The position numbers were made by a program, and so were the translations under genes. Shown here piece by piece: positions 53,751 to 64,000 of a DNA stretch of 64,000 bases; the stretch's first letter is position 1; every line of letters begins with the position of its first letter. The DNA is taken from contig NZ_PYOD01000006.1 of assembly GCF_003026285.1 (NCBI RefSeq), positions 124,001 through 188,000 of the forward strand, given 5' to 3'. The stretch is from Photobacterium profundum. GTDB taxonomy: Bacteria; Pseudomonadota; Gammaproteobacteria; Enterobacterales; Vibrionaceae. The notes beneath the pieces were generated by a model, which had not been told where the DNA came from, searched no databases, and was given only the letters and a program-made list of their open reading frames with translations.

Positions 53751-56167
53751 TGGTTCAAACAGTGAAACGTCAATTGCACAAATTTGGTGGCAGTAGTCTG
53801 GCAGATCCAGAATGCTACCGCCGTGTTGCGGGTATTCTGCGAGAATATTCCCACCCGAATGATCTTATTGTGGTCTCTGCGGCGGGCAAAACTACCAATT
53901 GCCTAATTGAATGGGTAGAGCGCCTAGGTAAAGATGGGCGTCAAGCGCATGAAACATTACAAGAGCTACGTCAGTTTCAGCAACACTTAATTGAAGCGCT
54001 AGTGCATGGCGAGCAAGCTGATCGATTACTGAGCCAGTTACACGCTGAATTAAGTGAACTGGCAAAGCTTAGCGGGTTAGAAATCACAGAGGCAGTACGT
54101 TCTTCGATACTCGGCCATGGGGAGCTATGGTCGGCACGACTGCTAGCGGCATTGCTTAATAGTAATAATATGTCTGCGGTCAGTTTAGATTCTCGTGACT
54201 TCCTGCGTGCTGAACGTGCAGTACAGCCAGAAGTGGATCGCACACTTTCAAGGCCGTTATTACAACAGCAACTGGTTCAGCATAATAAGTGCCGTATTGT
54301 GATCACTGGTTTTATGGCGCGTAACCAAACGTCAGAAACAGTGCTACTTGGGCGAAATGGGTCGGATTATTCGGCAACGGTTATCGGGGCATTAGCGGAC
54401 GTTTCTCGTGTTACGATCTGGAGTGATGTGGCGGGTGTGTACAGCGCGGATCCTCGCAAAGTTGCTGACGCATGTTTGTTGCCATTATTACGCTTAGACG
54501 AAGCTGATGAACTTGCCCGCCTTGCCGCGCCAGTCTTACACAGTCGAACACTTCAACCTGTTGCGCAAAGCACGATTGATCTCACTTTGCGATGCAGCCA
54601 TCAGCCAGAATCAGGTTCGACACGTGTCGAGCGAGTGTTGGCTTCTGGGCGTGGCGCTAAAATCGTAACCTCATTAGATGAAGTCTGTTTAATTGAATTA
54701 GATGTACCGCGATCTCATGATTTTGATGCAATAAAAACCGATATAGAATGTACTCTGCAGCGAGCTCAGTTATTGCCACTAGCGCAAAGTGCTGAAGTCG
54801 AGTTAGGACGTATTTTATTGGCTTATACCAGTGAAATGGTGAACTGCGTATTAGAGCTATTACAGAATCGTGGTGTCGCGGCAGAGCTACGCCTGCGCGA
54901 AGGTTTCTCGATGGTTGCGGCTGTCGGTGCCGGCGTAGTCAATAATCCAGTGCATTGTCATGGCTTTTATCAGCAGCTAAAAGGGCTACCGGTTGAGTTC
55001 ATGACTGAAGCGGAATCAGGGTTAAGTTTGATCGCTGTATTGCGTAAAGTCGATACCGAAGGTTTGGTCGCCCGTATTCACCAAAGCTTATTCCAAGCCC
55101 AAAAACGTGTCGGTATTGTTTTATGTGGTAAAGGCAATATCGGTAGCCGTTGGCTTGAATTATTTGAGCGAGAAAAAGAACAGCTAGAAAAACGCCACGG
55201 TATGAGCTTTACCTTGGTTGGGGTGGTTGATAGCAGCCGTCATTGGATTGACTTTAGTGGTATTAACCCTAAACGTGCACTCAATAGCTTTGATGAGGAA
55301 GCCATTAGTTATGCTAATGGGGAGTTATTTCCCGCATTAGCGTCGAGTGATTATGACGATGTCGTCATCTTAGATGTGACTGCCAGTGCTCAACTTGCAG
55401 CAAGGTATCCCTGCATTGCGGAAAGTGGTCTGCATCTGATTTCAGCAAATAAAGTCGCAGGATCAGCCTCGAGTAAAGATTATCATGCGGTTCAAGACGC
55501 TTTTGCTAAAACCAGCCGTCATTGGTTATATAACGCAACAGTAGGGGCAGGTTTACCCGTTAACCATACCGTGCGTGATTTACGTGAGAGTGGCGATGAC
55601 ATTATCGCGGTGTCAGGTATCTTTTCGGGTACGTTATCGTGGCTATTTCAGCAATATGATGGCGCATTACCGTTTTCTCAGTTAATTGAGCAGGCTTGGC
55701 AGCAAGGCTTAACAGAGCCAGATCCTCGCCATGATTTGGATGGTAGCGATGTGATGCGAAAGCTTGTCATACTGGCGCGTGAATCAGGTTTAGAGATTGA
55801 ACCTGAGCAGGTGAAAGTCGAATCCTTGGTACCTGATGATTTAGCGGCATTGAGCATCGATGGCTTTTTTGAACAGGCCGAAAAACTGGATGAGCTGTTA
55901 CTTGAACGTTTAACGAAAGCACAGCAAGAAGATAAAGTATTGCGCTATGTTGCTCGCTTAGATAAAAATGGCAAAGCCAATGTGGGCGTAGAAGCGTTGC
56001 CTCAAGAGCATGCATTAGCCAATTTATTACCTTGTGATAATATTTTTGCGATTGAAAGCCGTTGGTATCGTGATAATCCGTTGGTTATCCGTGGCCCAGG
56101 TGCGGGGCGTGATGTCACCGCTGGTGCCTTGTTGTCTGATATTAATCGTCTTGCTGCGCTTCTATAA
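53750..56167 (+). CDS. metL: Bifunctional aspartate kinase II / homoserine dehydrogenase II
   Basis: First and third steps of the aspartate family pathway on one chain, 805 residues (E. coli 810). The N-terminal kinase opens KFGGSSLAD and has GRNGSDYSATVIGAL. An ACT-like middle region follows. The C-terminal dehydrogenase has the Rossmann loop LCGKGNIGSRWLE near residue 460 and GAGLPVNHTVRDL. The ACT region is degenerate, as in MetL, which is repressed by methionine rather than feedback-inhibited. It is coupled to metB. Confidence 0.97.
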   Translation: MVQTVKRQLHKFGGSSLADPECYRRVAGILREYSHPNDLIVVSAAGKTTNCLIEWVERLGKDGRQAHETLQELRQFQQHLIEALVHGEQADRLLSQLHAELSELAKLSGLEITEAVRSSILGHGELWSARLLAALLNSNNMSAVSLDSRDFLRAERAVQPEVDRTLSRPLLQQQLVQHNKCRIVITGFMARNQTSETVLLGRNGSDYSATVIGALADVSRVTIWSDVAGVYSADPRKVADACLLPLLRLDEADELARLAAPVLHSRTLQPVAQSTIDLTLRCSHQPESGSTRVERVLASGRGAKIVTSLDEVCLIELDVPRSHDFDAIKTDIECTLQRAQLLPLAQSAEVELGRILLAYTSEMVNCVLELLQNRGVAAELRLREGFSMVAAVGAGVVNNPVHCHGFYQQLKGLPVEFMTEAESGLSLIAVLRKVDTEGLVARIHQSLFQAQKRVGIVLCGKGNIGSRWLELFEREKEQLEKRHGMSFTLVGVVDSSRHWIDFSGINPKRALNSFDEEAISYANGELFPALASSDYDDVVILDVTASAQLAARYPCIAESGLHLISANKVAGSASSKDYHAVQDAFAKTSRHWLYNATVGAGLPVNHTVRDLRESGDDIIAVSGIFSGTLSWLFQQYDGALPFSQLIEQAWQQGLTEPDPRHDLDGSDVMRKLVILARESGLEIEPEQVKVESLVPDDLAALSIDGFFEQAEKLDELLLERLTKAQQEDKVLRYVARLDKNGKANVGVEALPQEHALANLLPCDNIFAIESRWYRDNPLVIRGPGAGRDVTAGALLSDINRLAALL

Positions 56168-56243
56168 AATAGGATGAATACTTACCTTAATAGTATGAAT
56201 GTTTACCATAGGGTATAGGATTGGCCGTAATCACTGAATGATA

Positions 56244-56270
56244 TTAAAAACCCGCTATATGCGGGTTTTT
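56244..56270 (+). terminator. Intrinsic terminator of metBL
   Basis: AAAAACCCGC pairs with GCGGGTTTTT around TATAT, 78 bases after the metL stop. Confidence 0.9.
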
Positions 56271-56373
56271 GCTTATTTGGCGTATATTTACTATGTTGAA
56301 GTTTATGCAATGTGAACTTGAAAAAAATTCATGATCACTTTGTTGACATTAAATTGGTTACACGACATTCTGT

Positions 56374-57355
<982 letters not shown>

Positions 57356-57380
57356 ATCATGCTTCCCAAATGTTAGAATT

Positions 57381-57408
57381 AAAAAAAGCCGCTGTTGCGG
57401 CTTTTTTA
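57381..57408. terminator. Bidirectional terminator between metF and aphA
   Basis: AAAAAAAGCCGC pairs with GCGGCTTTTTT around TGTT. The A and T tracts on the two sides allow both directions. Confidence 0.9.
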
Positions 57409-57435
57409 TTATCAATAAATACTCAGTAAAGAATA

Positions 57436-58002
57436 TTAATTGATTTGAACATCGCTATCAGCGCTATCCATATCTTTCAATTCAGCTAACACTTCTTCAG
57501 CCCAGTAAATCCAAGCTTGACGGTTGTGTACACCACGACGAAGCGTTAGGCGATCTAAGCGCGCTTGACGATCCATTTCTTTGTGATTAGCAAAGTGGAT
57601 TTTCTCAAGCTCAGCGTAGTGACCCATTAAAGTATGAGACTCTTCGATTAGTGCTTCTAGTTGCTGTTGCATGGGTTCAGAATTATGAACACCACAAACA
57701 AGCAGTTTCGCTGAGAACTCATCACGAATAGTTGGATTACGAGCTGGTTCTTGGAACCACTCAAGTAATGCCTGACGTCCTAGATCAGTAATTGAATAGA
57801 CCTTGCGATCTGGTTTACCGTCTTGGGGCTCTAGTTGACAAGTTACTTGGTCGTTGCCGGCCATCTTATTCAGTTCACGGTACACCTGCTGGTGGCTCGC
57901 TTTCCAAAAGTAACCAATACTGTGTGAGAATTCTTTTGTTATATCGTAACCAGTAGCATCTCTGCTACATAGTACTGTTAGTATTACGTGAGGTAGTGAC
58001 AT
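57436..58002 (-). CDS. aphA: PadR-family quorum-sensing regulator AphA
   Basis: Low-cell-density master regulator of vibrios, 188 residues. The PadR winged helix is at the N-terminus: MSLPHVILTVLCSRDATGYD, then ITKEFSHSIGYFWKASHQQV and YRELNKM. The recognition helix region is essentially identical to V. cholerae AphA by recall. The wing has GKPDRKVYSITDLGR. The C-terminal antiparallel helices (about 110-175) form the dimer interface. In vibrios AphA and LuxR/HapR repress each other; a LuxR-like dyad lies 161 bases upstream. Its presence is a strong Vibrionaceae marker. Confidence 0.95.
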   Translation of the reverse strand: MSLPHVILTVLCSRDATGYDITKEFSHSIGYFWKASHQQVYRELNKMAGNDQVTCQLEPQDGKPDRKVYSITDLGRQALLEWFQEPARNPTIRDEFSAKLLVCGVHNSEPMQQQLEALIEESHTLMGHYAELEKIHFANHKEMDRQARLDRLTLRRGVHNRQAWIYWAEEVLAELKDMDSADSDVQIN

Positions 58003-58162
58003 CTCTTCTATCCGATAAAATACGACAAAATAAAAAAAACAATCAAACGGACGTTACCCTTCGCTCTTTGGCGTTTTATAATCGTCTTGTTGCACTGCTT
58101 GATTGAGATCGCACAGAGTATCATTAATATACTCAATATCGATACCTAGCTGACTAAATTTA

Positions 58163-58181
58163 TTATTCATCAAAGCAATAA
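58163..58181. promoter_or_regulatory. LuxR/HapR-like dyad upstream of aphA
   Basis: TTATT and AATAA stand 9 bases apart (TTATT-CATCAAAGC-AATAA), similar in arm sequence to LuxR/HapR operators of vibrios. It lies about 160 bases before aphA, where quorum-sensing repression would be expected. The inner bases match the consensus only partly. The rest of 58003-58384 shows no gene. Confidence 0.4.
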
Positions 58182-58384
58182 ATTATACATCTTGTGACCT
58201 ACGTTTGAATCTTTCATTATTTACGGCACTGCACTTAAGTTTTAAACAATCTGGTTCATATTGTTTTTTGACTCTAGCGCAGTGACTAGTGAATTGAATG
58301 TCTCATTGTTGAGATTGAAAGGGAATTAAATGTGCCGAGCAGAATAATGCAGCTGTTTAAAGGTAAGTAAAGCGGTGAGCAGCA

Positions 58385-58413
58385 TAAAATAAAGGCCGCA
58401 AAAGCGACCTTTA
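58385..58413 (-). terminator. Intrinsic terminator of ppc
   Basis: Leftward, AAAGGTCGC pairs with GCGGCCTTT (one G-U pair) around TTTT, followed by ATTTTAT, 25 bases after the ppc stop. Confidence 0.85.
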
Positions 58414-58437
58414 TGAGGGGGTAATTATTTTGTTAGC

Positions 58438-61068
58438 TTAACCTGTGTTACGCATACCTGTTGCGATACCGGCAATACTGACCATGAGCGCTTCTTCTAA
58501 AATCGGCGATGGTTCGTCTTGTTGACGGGTTCGGTACAACAATTCAGCTTGTAGCATATTGAGTGGCTCAACATAAATATTACGTAAGCGGATTGCTTCA
58601 GCGCCCCAAGGATTTTGCTCCATGAGGTGTGCGTTATTTTCCACGTTTAAAACGGCTTTAATATCTTGCTGTAGCTGATCACGTAATTTCTGCCCCAACG
58701 GCCATAACGACTTGTCTGTTAAGCGTTGGTCATAGTATTCAGCGATGCCTACATTTGTCTTGGTGTACACCATTTCTAACATGCCTAAGCGTGTAGAGAA
58801 AAATGGCCACTCACGACACATATCTTCTAATAGTTGTGCGTGCCCTTTGTCGATAGAATATTGAATGGCTTCACCAGCACCTAACCATGCAGGCAGTAGC
58901 AAGCGGTTTTGTGACCATGCAAAAATCCATGGAATCGCACGTAAGCTTTCAACACCACCGTTAGGATTACGTTTTGCAGGACGCGAACCCAGCGGTAATT
59001 TACCCAGCTCGAGTTCTGGCGTCGCAGCGCGGAAGTAAGGAACGAATTCTTCGCTACCACGAACCACGTTACGGTATGATTCACAAGAGACCTCTGACAG
59101 CACATCCATTAAATCGCACCATTCTTTTTTCGGTGCTGGTGGCGGTAATAGGTTCGCTTCTAGCGTCGCGCTCGCATATAGGCTTAAGCTATTGACGGCC
59201 ACATCAGGTAGACCAAGCTTGAAGCGAATCATTTCACCTTGCTCTGTAACGCGTAGACCGCCTTTTAAGCTACGAGGTGGTTGCGAGAGTAGTGCAGCAT
59301 GCGCTGGTGCACCACCACGACCAATAGAGCCACCACGGCCGTGGAATAGCGTTAGTTCGACACTGGCATCTTCACAGACTTCAACTAATTCTTCCATTGC
59401 ACGGTATTGTGCCCAACCAGCCGCCATTACGCCGGCATCTTTGGCTGAATCAGAGTAGCCAATCATCACCATTTGATGGTTTTGAATAAAACCGCGGTAC
59501 CAATCAATACTCATTAATTCTTTAATAACGGATGCACCGTTATTTAAATCTTCGAGTGTTTCAAACAGTGGGCATACATCCAGACGGAATGGGCAGCCCG
59601 CTTCTTTCAGTAGTAGGTGAACAGCAAGCACATCAGATGCCGTGCGTGCCATTGAAATAACGTAAGCCCCTAATGCTTCACGAGATTGCTCTGCAACGGC
59701 TTTACACGTGTCGAGCACTTCTTGTACTTCTGCCGATGGTTGCCAAGCTAGTGGTAACAGGGGACGTTTAGATGCTAACTCACGTACTAAGAACGCGACT
59801 TTATCTTGTTCATTCCACTGTTCGTAATCACCAAGGCCGAGGTAGCGGGTAAGTTCAGAAATAACATCTGAGTGACGGGTGCTTTCTTGGCGGATATCAA
59901 GACGCACAAGGTGAATACCGAAACATTTAATACGGCGAAGTACATCAAGTAATAGACCATCAGCAATAATGCCCATGCCGCATTCACGTAGTGACTGGTA
60001 ACACGCGTGCAGTGGTGTCCAAAGTTGATCAACATCATCAATGATGGCGAGGTTGGGTACATCTTGTTTTTTAATCTTGGCATCCAAGACATCACGGGTA
60101 TTGGTTAGCTTGGTGCGTAAATCTTTTAAAATAGCACGGTAAGGTTCGTGCTCTTCACCGGCGAGTTCGCGAACTTGGTCATTACATTTAACCATTGATA
60201 GTTCACTAACTAACTCTTGAATATCTCCCAAGAATAAATCTGCAGCTTTCCAGCGAGAAAGTAGCATCACTTCACGCGTTACGTCAGAGGTGACAAATGG
60301 GTTGCCGTCTCGGTCACCGCCCATCCAAGAGGTGAATTTTACGGGAGATGCATCTAATGGTAGGTTTTCACCCAGGTGCTGTACGAGTTTTTCATCAAAC
60401 TGACGTAAAAATTCAGGTACCGCATGCCAGAGAGAATTCTCAACAACAGCAAATCCCCATTTTGCTTCATCAAGCGGAGTCGGGCGCTGCTTACGAATAA
60501 CATCGGAGTGCCATGCTTGTGCGATCAGTTGCTCTAGGCGTTGTTCAACACGCTGACGTTCACTGTGAGATAACTCACTCAACTCAAGATTTGATAAGCA
60601 TTTATTAATCTGTACCAATTTGTGGATCATGGTACGTCGGGCTATTTCGGTTGGATGTGCTGTTAGCACAAGCTCGATATTTAAATCGCGTACCGCCTGA
60701 ATGGAATCAAACTGGCTGATACTGTTGGCATTCAGTTTGCCAAATAAAGAATCGATTGAGTCAGGGCTGCAAACTTGTTCTTCGCAGTGGCGAGAAATGG
60801 TGTGGTACTGTTCGGCAATATTGGTCAAATTCAAAAATTGACTAAAGGCGCGAGCGACAGGAAGGAGTTGATCGTCGGGAAGGTTTTGCAACTCGTCGAT
60901 TAACTTAGCACGATCGCTATCATCGCCTGCGCGAGCAGATTTAGACAGCTTACGTATGGTTTCAACTTTATCGAATAGAGCCTCACCATGTGCATCTTTA
61001 ATAGTATTCCCCAGCATGTGGCCGAGCATACTTACGTTACTTCTTAACGCACTGTACTTTTCATTCAT
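58438..61068 (-). CDS. ppc: Phosphoenolpyruvate carboxylase
   Basis: Anaplerotic enzyme making oxaloacetate from PEP and bicarbonate. It has 876 residues from ATG 61068 ([16 protein letters not shown]), close to the 883 of E. coli. The frame is open to 61110, but that start lacks a ribosome site. Catalytic motifs are [12 protein letters not shown] with the essential His near residue 138, [11 protein letters not shown], and the mobile loop [12 protein letters not shown] near residue 580. The C-terminus is MRNTG, as required for activity in the family. It is transcribed away from the arg genes. Confidence 0.97.
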   Translation of the reverse strand: MNEKYSALRSNVSMLGHMLGNTIKDAHGEALFDKVETIRKLSKSARAGDDSDRAKLIDELQNLPDDQLLPVARAFSQFLNLTNIAEQYHTISRHCEEQVCSPDSIDSLFGKLNANSISQFDSIQAVRDLNIELVLTAHPTEIARRTMIHKLVQINKCLSNLELSELSHSERQRVEQRLEQLIAQAWHSDVIRKQRPTPLDEAKWGFAVVENSLWHAVPEFLRQFDEKLVQHLGENLPLDASPVKFTSWMGGDRDGNPFVTSDVTREVMLLSRWKAADLFLGDIQELVSELSMVKCNDQVRELAGEEHEPYRAILKDLRTKLTNTRDVLDAKIKKQDVPNLAIIDDVDQLWTPLHACYQSLRECGMGIIADGLLLDVLRRIKCFGIHLVRLDIRQESTRHSDVISELTRYLGLGDYEQWNEQDKVAFLVRELASKRPLLPLAWQPSAEVQEVLDTCKAVAEQSREALGAYVISMARTASDVLAVHLLLKEAGCPFRLDVCPLFETLEDLNNGASVIKELMSIDWYRGFIQNHQMVMIGYSDSAKDAGVMAAGWAQYRAMEELVEVCEDASVELTLFHGRGGSIGRGGAPAHAALLSQPPRSLKGGLRVTEQGEMIRFKLGLPDVAVNSLSLYASATLEANLLPPPAPKKEWCDLMDVLSEVSCESYRNVVRGSEEFVPYFRAATPELELGKLPLGSRPAKRNPNGGVESLRAIPWIFAWSQNRLLLPAWLGAGEAIQYSIDKGHAQLLEDMCREWPFFSTRLGMLEMVYTKTNVGIAEYYDQRLTDKSLWPLGQKLRDQLQQDIKAVLNVENNAHLMEQNPWGAEAIRLRNIYVEPLNMLQAELLYRTRQQDEPSPILEEALMVSIAGIATGMRNTG

Positions 61069-61516
61069 ATCGCATCCATCTCGTAATTTTGTTACATCAA
61101 ATTCATCCATATACTTAACAATCTATCCGCGATCCCACTTTCAGGTCAACATTGATTGCATTTATCGGTGATAAATCGAGCTAGATTTGATTTTGGTCAT
61201 ACACTTGTTTTAAGTCTGAAATTTTATTTCGTAAAAACGAGTCATAAAGCACGTTTTTTGTGTGCTTATGCTTATATTGGTCAAAAGTAAAGCGAAATTG
61301 GTTGATTTTATCATCATGCCATAGTCAGAGATCATGTATTGGTGACCTTGGTCATGAGGGATGAAAACTCAGCGTGATTGGAAAAATCCAATAAAGTGAA
61401 AATAGGTTGGTTTGTGCTTTTCGAAGGTTTTACCAATGAATTTGGTGGAATCAGTACAAATGAGACTTCATAGAAGCGGATATTGAGGAGAAATGGCATT
61501 TTTTCTGCTTCCGCTG
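61069..61516. other. Intergenic region between ppc and the arg promoter
   Basis: No gene seen. AAGCAC and GTGCTT form a small inverted repeat near 61238-61270. argE, which is divergent from argC in E. coli, is not present here. The ppc promoter must lie in this stretch. Confidence 0.5.
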
Positions 61517-61580
61517 TTGACAGCGTATAGATTAATCGGTAAACATATAAATTCAGAAGGCGTGAATAAAAATCTATTAT
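61517..61580 (+). promoter_or_regulatory. arg promoter with tandem ARG boxes (ArgR operator)
   Basis: A perfect -35 TTGACA (61517-61522) precedes two 18-base ARG-box-like sequences: TAAACATATAAATTCAGA (61540-61557) and CGTGAATAAAAATCTATT (61561-61578), 3 bases apart. The halves ATAAATTCA and TGAATAAAAAT match the ArgR consensus half-sites. The -10 element would lie within the first box, so bound ArgR would block RNA polymerase. Confidence 0.7.
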
Positions 61581-61645
61581 TCGCGTTCTTATCGATTTGC
61601 ATGGATAGCAAACGGATTTTTGAACGAGACGTAGGAAAAATTAAC

Positions 61646-61693
61646 ATGAACCAAGCGATGATTAATAATCAAGATTCCCTCCGACGACGCTAA
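61646..61693 (+). CDS. Putative arginine leader peptide (15 aa, ends in three Arg)
   Basis: A 15-codon ORF, MNQAMINNQDSLRRR, with AGGA 9 bases before its ATG. It sits in the argC leader downstream of the ArgR operator. It ends CGA CGA CGC TAA. Its early codons (61650-61659) can pair perfectly with 61700-61709, and the right arm overlaps another hairpin, GGTGC/GCACC (61707-61711 with 61719-61723). This looks like a translated leader that reads arginine supply, as in his or trp operons. No T-tract terminator follows, so the mechanism is open. The frame is open upstream to 61493. Confidence 0.5.
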   Translation: MNQAMINNQDSLRRR

Positions 61694-61750
61694 GTCTTAA
61701 TCGCTTGGTGCCTCGCGCGCACCTCATCATTAGCTGCATCAGCAGCGCTG
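61650..61750 (+). promoter_or_regulatory. Alternative RNA stems in the argC leader
   Basis: Stem A is ACCAAGCGAT (61650-61659) with ATCGCTTGGT (61700-61709), a perfect 10-bp helix enclosing the Arg codons. Stem B, GGTGC/GCACC at 61707-61723, shares three bases with stem A, so the two exclude each other. Stem C, GCTGC/GCAGC at 61733-61746, lies 3'. None is followed by a run of T residues. Confidence 0.5.
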
Positions 61751-61799
61751 TTTCAAACCAAATGCTTTAACAATCAAAGCCAAATAAACGGAAATCATT

Positions 61800-62813
61800 A
61801 TGTTGAACACCCTTATTGTAGGCGCTAGCGGCTACACCGGTGCCGAACTAGCAAAAATGGTGCACGTACATCCACATCTTGAACTCGGTGGTTTATATGT
61901 TTCAGCCAATAGTTTGGATGCGAATAAACCTATTAGTGATTTACATGGCCAGCTAAAAGGCATTGTTGATCTACCTCTACAGCCATTAATTAACCCAGAA
62001 GCTATTGCCAAACAAGCTGACATTGTTCTGCTTGCGACAGCGCATGAAGTTAGCCATAACCTAGCCCCTATTTTTCTTGCAGCAGGGTGTCAGGTGTTTG
62101 ACTTGTCTGGGGCGTTCAGGGTTAAAGGTGATGATTTTTATAACAAATACTATGGCTTTGAACATCAACATACTCAGTGGCTAGAGCAAGCAGTATACGG
62201 ACTTGCAGAGTGGAATAGCGAAGCTGTAAGACAAGCCCAGTTAATTGCGGTTCCGGGTTGTTACCCTACCGCTTCACAGTTGGCATTGAAGCCATTGCTT
62301 GAAGCTGGGCTTATCGATAAAAATCAATGGCCTGTTATTAATGCTGTCAGTGGTGTTTCAGGCGCAGGTCGTAAAGCATCAATGGTGAGTAGTTATTGCG
62401 AAGTGAGCCTACAAGCTTACGGTGTATTTACTCACCGACATCAACCTGAAATCGCCAATCATCTTGATTGTGACATTATTTTTACCCCACACCTTGGTAA
62501 CTTTAAACGTGGCATTCTTGCCACCATTACCGCGAAACTAGCAGATGGTGCTAATATGCAACAGGTGTCTGAGTGTATGGTGGGTGCGTATCAATCGTCA
62601 GGTGATGTTCATGCAGTCCGCTTACTGGGTGAACAAACAGCAAGTATTCAGAATGTTGTTAATACTTGCTTCTGTGATATTGGTTGGAAAGTACAAGGTC
62701 GACACATTGTTTTAACATCGGCGATTGATAATTTATTAAAAGGTGCATCGTCACAAGCGATGCAGTGCATAAATATTCGAAATGAATTCCCGCAATTAAC
62801 GGCGTTGATATAG
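61800..62813 (+). CDS. argC: N-acetyl-gamma-glutamyl-phosphate reductase
   Basis: Third step of arginine synthesis, 337 residues. The NADP-binding loop is [19 protein letters not shown] lies near residue 102. The catalytic Cys is in [13 protein letters not shown] near residue 156. HRHQPEI near residue 219 and [12 protein letters not shown] follow. The ATG at 61800 is preceded by ACGGAAATC. It is the first structural gene after the ArgR operator and the putative leader peptide. argB follows after 10 bases. Confidence 0.97.
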   Translation: MLNTLIVGASGYTGAELAKMVHVHPHLELGGLYVSANSLDANKPISDLHGQLKGIVDLPLQPLINPEAIAKQADIVLLATAHEVSHNLAPIFLAAGCQVFDLSGAFRVKGDDFYNKYYGFEHQHTQWLEQAVYGLAEWNSEAVRQAQLIAVPGCYPTASQLALKPLLEAGLIDKNQWPVINAVSGVSGAGRKASMVSSYCEVSLQAYGVFTHRHQPEIANHLDCDIIFTPHLGNFKRGILATITAKLADGANMQQVSECMVGAYQSSGDVHAVRLLGEQTASIQNVVNTCFCDIGWKVQGRHIVLTSAIDNLLKGASSQAMQCINIRNEFPQLTALI

Positions 62814-62823
62814 GAGCATCACT

Positions 62824-63603
62824 ATGAGCCAGATCCCTTTAGTTATTAAGTTAGGTGGTGCTGTTTTGTCATGTAACGACACCCTTGAAAAGTTATTTAC
62901 AGCGATTAGCGCATATCAAGCGTCGGCACAGCGTCCATTACTGCTGGTACATGGTGGTGGTTACCTTGTTGATGACTTGATGAAGCAGCTGCAACTGAAA
63001 ACAGTTAAGAAAGAAGGCTTGCGTGTGACACCTAAAGCACAAATTCCTTTTATAGCGGGTGCATTAGCAGGAACCGCTAATAAAATGCTGCAAGGGCAAG
63101 CGATAAAATCAGGTGTCGCGGCGGTGGGTTTAAGCTTAGCCGATGGTGGCTTATGTCAAATCACCGAACTAGACCCAGAATTAGGGTCTGTTGGTAAAGC
63201 AGCTCCTGGTAATGGTGCACTGGTGAGCCAGATTATGGCCTCTGGGTATTTACCAATAGTGAGCTCTATTGGTTTAGATGCCAATGGTGAGCTGATGAAC
63301 GTTAATGCAGATCAAGCGGCAGTGGCAGTGGCTGCGGCATTAGATGCTGAATTAGTCCTGTTATCTGATGTGAGTGGCGTATTAGATGGCAAAGGTCACT
63401 TAATTTCAGCGTTAACAGAACAACAAGCTGAAGACTTAATCACGCAAGCAGTTATTACGGACGGCATGATAGTCAAAGTTCGTGCGGCTATTGAAGCTGC
63501 AAAAGCGTTAGGTCGACCTATCGAAGTGGCGACGTGGCGTTATCCCGATAAATTAGCGGCTTTGTTTGATGGGCAAAACATCGGAACCAAGTTCTCAAGT
63601 TAG
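62824..63603 (+). CDS. argB: Acetylglutamate kinase
   Basis: Second step of arginine synthesis, phosphorylating N-acetylglutamate. It has 259 residues, the arginine-insensitive short form as in E. coli (258). [10 protein letters not shown] and [14 protein letters not shown] are the nucleotide and substrate loops. [15 protein letters not shown] (near residue 160) and the C-terminal [14 protein letters not shown] are typical of the amino-acid kinase fold. It is in one operon with argC. The spacing of 124 bases to argG allows a separate promoter, though none is obvious. Confidence 0.97.
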   Translation: MSQIPLVIKLGGAVLSCNDTLEKLFTAISAYQASAQRPLLLVHGGGYLVDDLMKQLQLKTVKKEGLRVTPKAQIPFIAGALAGTANKMLQGQAIKSGVAAVGLSLADGGLCQITELDPELGSVGKAAPGNGALVSQIMASGYLPIVSSIGLDANGELMNVNADQAAVAVAAALDAELVLLSDVSGVLDGKGHLISALTEQQAEDLITQAVITDGMIVKVRAAIEAAKALGRPIEVATWRYPDKLAALFDGQNIGTKFSS

Positions 63604-63727
63604 ATTCTTGAACTAGCCTCTCAGCTAAACAAAATATGTAACACCGATTACAACCTGTATTTAATAAGTAATTTTAACAAGAAACGCCTGAGCGGTATGA
63701 CCGTCGAACGGGCACAAGGAGAGCATC

Positions 63728-64000
63728 ATGAGTAAGGTAACTAAAGTCGTATTAGCCTATTCCGGCGGTCTAGATACATCAGCAATCATCCCATGGTTAA
63801 AAGAGAACTATGACTGTGAAGTTGTCGCTTTTGTGGCAGATGTTGGTCAAGGTGCAGTAGAGCTTGAAGGGATTGAAGAAAAAGCGATCGCATCTGGCGC
63901 ATCATCTTGTTACATCGCCGATCTAAAAGAAGAAATGGTAGCAGATTACATCTACCCAAGCCTCAAGACAGGTGCTATTTACGAAGGTAAGTACTTGTTG
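63728..64000 (+). CDS. argG: Argininosuccinate synthase (5' part, cut by the window end)
   Basis: Joins citrulline and aspartate in arginine synthesis. Only the first 91 codons are in the window, out of about 400 expected. The start [20 protein letters not shown] contains the PP-loop ATP-binding motif SGGLDTS near residues 12-18. AFVADVGQG follows. ATG 63728 has a strong AAGGAG ribosome site. The gene is intact as far as it can be read and runs off the end at 64000. Confidence 0.96.
   Translation, partial: MSKVTKVVLAYSGGLDTSAIIPWLKENYDCEVVAFVADVGQGAVELEGIEEKAIASGASSCYIADLKEEMVADYIYPSLKTGAIYEGKYLL

Noticed and set aside
61493..61693. 66-codon ORF covering the arg promoter and leader
   Set aside because: It spans the TTGACA promoter and the ARG boxes, and its ribosome site is too close to the ATG. 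The 15-codon in-frame ORF at its end is the better coding unit.
61733..61754. Intrinsic attenuator terminator before argC
   Set aside because: The GCTGC/GCAGC hairpin is followed by only three T residues, so it does not qualify as a Rho-independent terminator.

Overview
The window is a 64 kb piece of gammaproteobacterial core chromosome, most consistent with the Vibrionaceae and probably a Photobacterium-like species. This rests on the AphA quorum-sensing regulator beside ppc, on the LOS-core layout (opsX/kdkA/waaA/hldD near radC-rpmBG-mutM-coaD), and on long blocks in the same order as in E. coli (gpmM-envC-yibQ, yibN-secB-gpsA-cysE, cpxAR/cpxP-pfkA-tpiA, glpFKX-zapB-rraA-menA-hslUV-ftsN-cytR-priA-rpmE, metJBLF-ppc-argCB). 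The species is an inference from remembered sequences, not a search. I saw no rRNA, tRNA, CRISPR array, insertion sequence or phage.

Layout. 1-4.1 kb: radC, rpmB-rpmG, a small membrane protein, mutM and a UDP-glucuronate 4-epimerase-like gene. 4.1-15.5 kb: coaD and the lipooligosaccharide core locus, with a divergent centre (opsX, kdkA, waaA, two rightward transferases) and a tight leftward operon hldD - acyltransferase - O-antigen-ligase-like - GT25 - GT4 - GT25. 15.6-23.9 kb: a TetR regulator, the gpmM-envC-yibQ operon, yibN-secB-gpsA, cysE and trmL. 24-29.1 kb: the Cpx envelope-stress system with a consensus CpxR site, then pfkA and tpiA. 29.4-35.6 kb: a CHMI homologue, a DUF3135-like protein, fpr with a SufR-like Fe-S regulator, and glpX, glpK, glpF. 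36.5-45.2 kb: zapB, rraA, menA, hslUV with a sigma-32-like promoter, ftsN, cytR, priA, rpmE. 45.5-52 kb: a short malic enzyme, an AT-rich gap, then a P-type Ca2+-ATPase-like gene, a cation/H+ antiporter and a 26-residue membrane peptide. 52-57.4 kb: metJ and the MetJ-controlled metBL and metF genes. 57.4-64 kb: aphA, ppc, and the arginine genes argC, argB and argG (cut by the window end).

How the genes work together. The LOS locus covers heptose supply (HldD), Kdo transfer and phosphorylation (WaaA, KdkA), heptose and outer-core transfer (OpsX, GT2, GT4, GT25), lipid A acylation and ligation. CpxAR/CpxP, EnvC, ZapB, FtsN and HslUV serve envelope and division quality control. PfkA, TpiA, GpmM, GlpFKX, Ppc and malic enzyme form the carbon core. 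The met and arg blocks carry their expected operators (tandem met boxes, tandem ARG boxes).

The least ordinary signals are noncoding or very small: (i) a 15-codon ORF ending in three Arg codons and a stop, between the ArgR operator and argC, inside mutually exclusive RNA stems; (ii) a leftward three-hairpin, terminator-ended candidate small RNA between glpF and zapB with a perfect 13-nt match to the complement of the zapB leader; (iii) the 26-aa membrane peptide overlapping the antiporter gene; (iv) a 32-bp dyad made of two adjacent TGTA-N7-TACA sites in the pfkA leader; (v) a SufR-like regulator with its own inverted repeat; (vi) a perfect 19-bp palindrome before secB.
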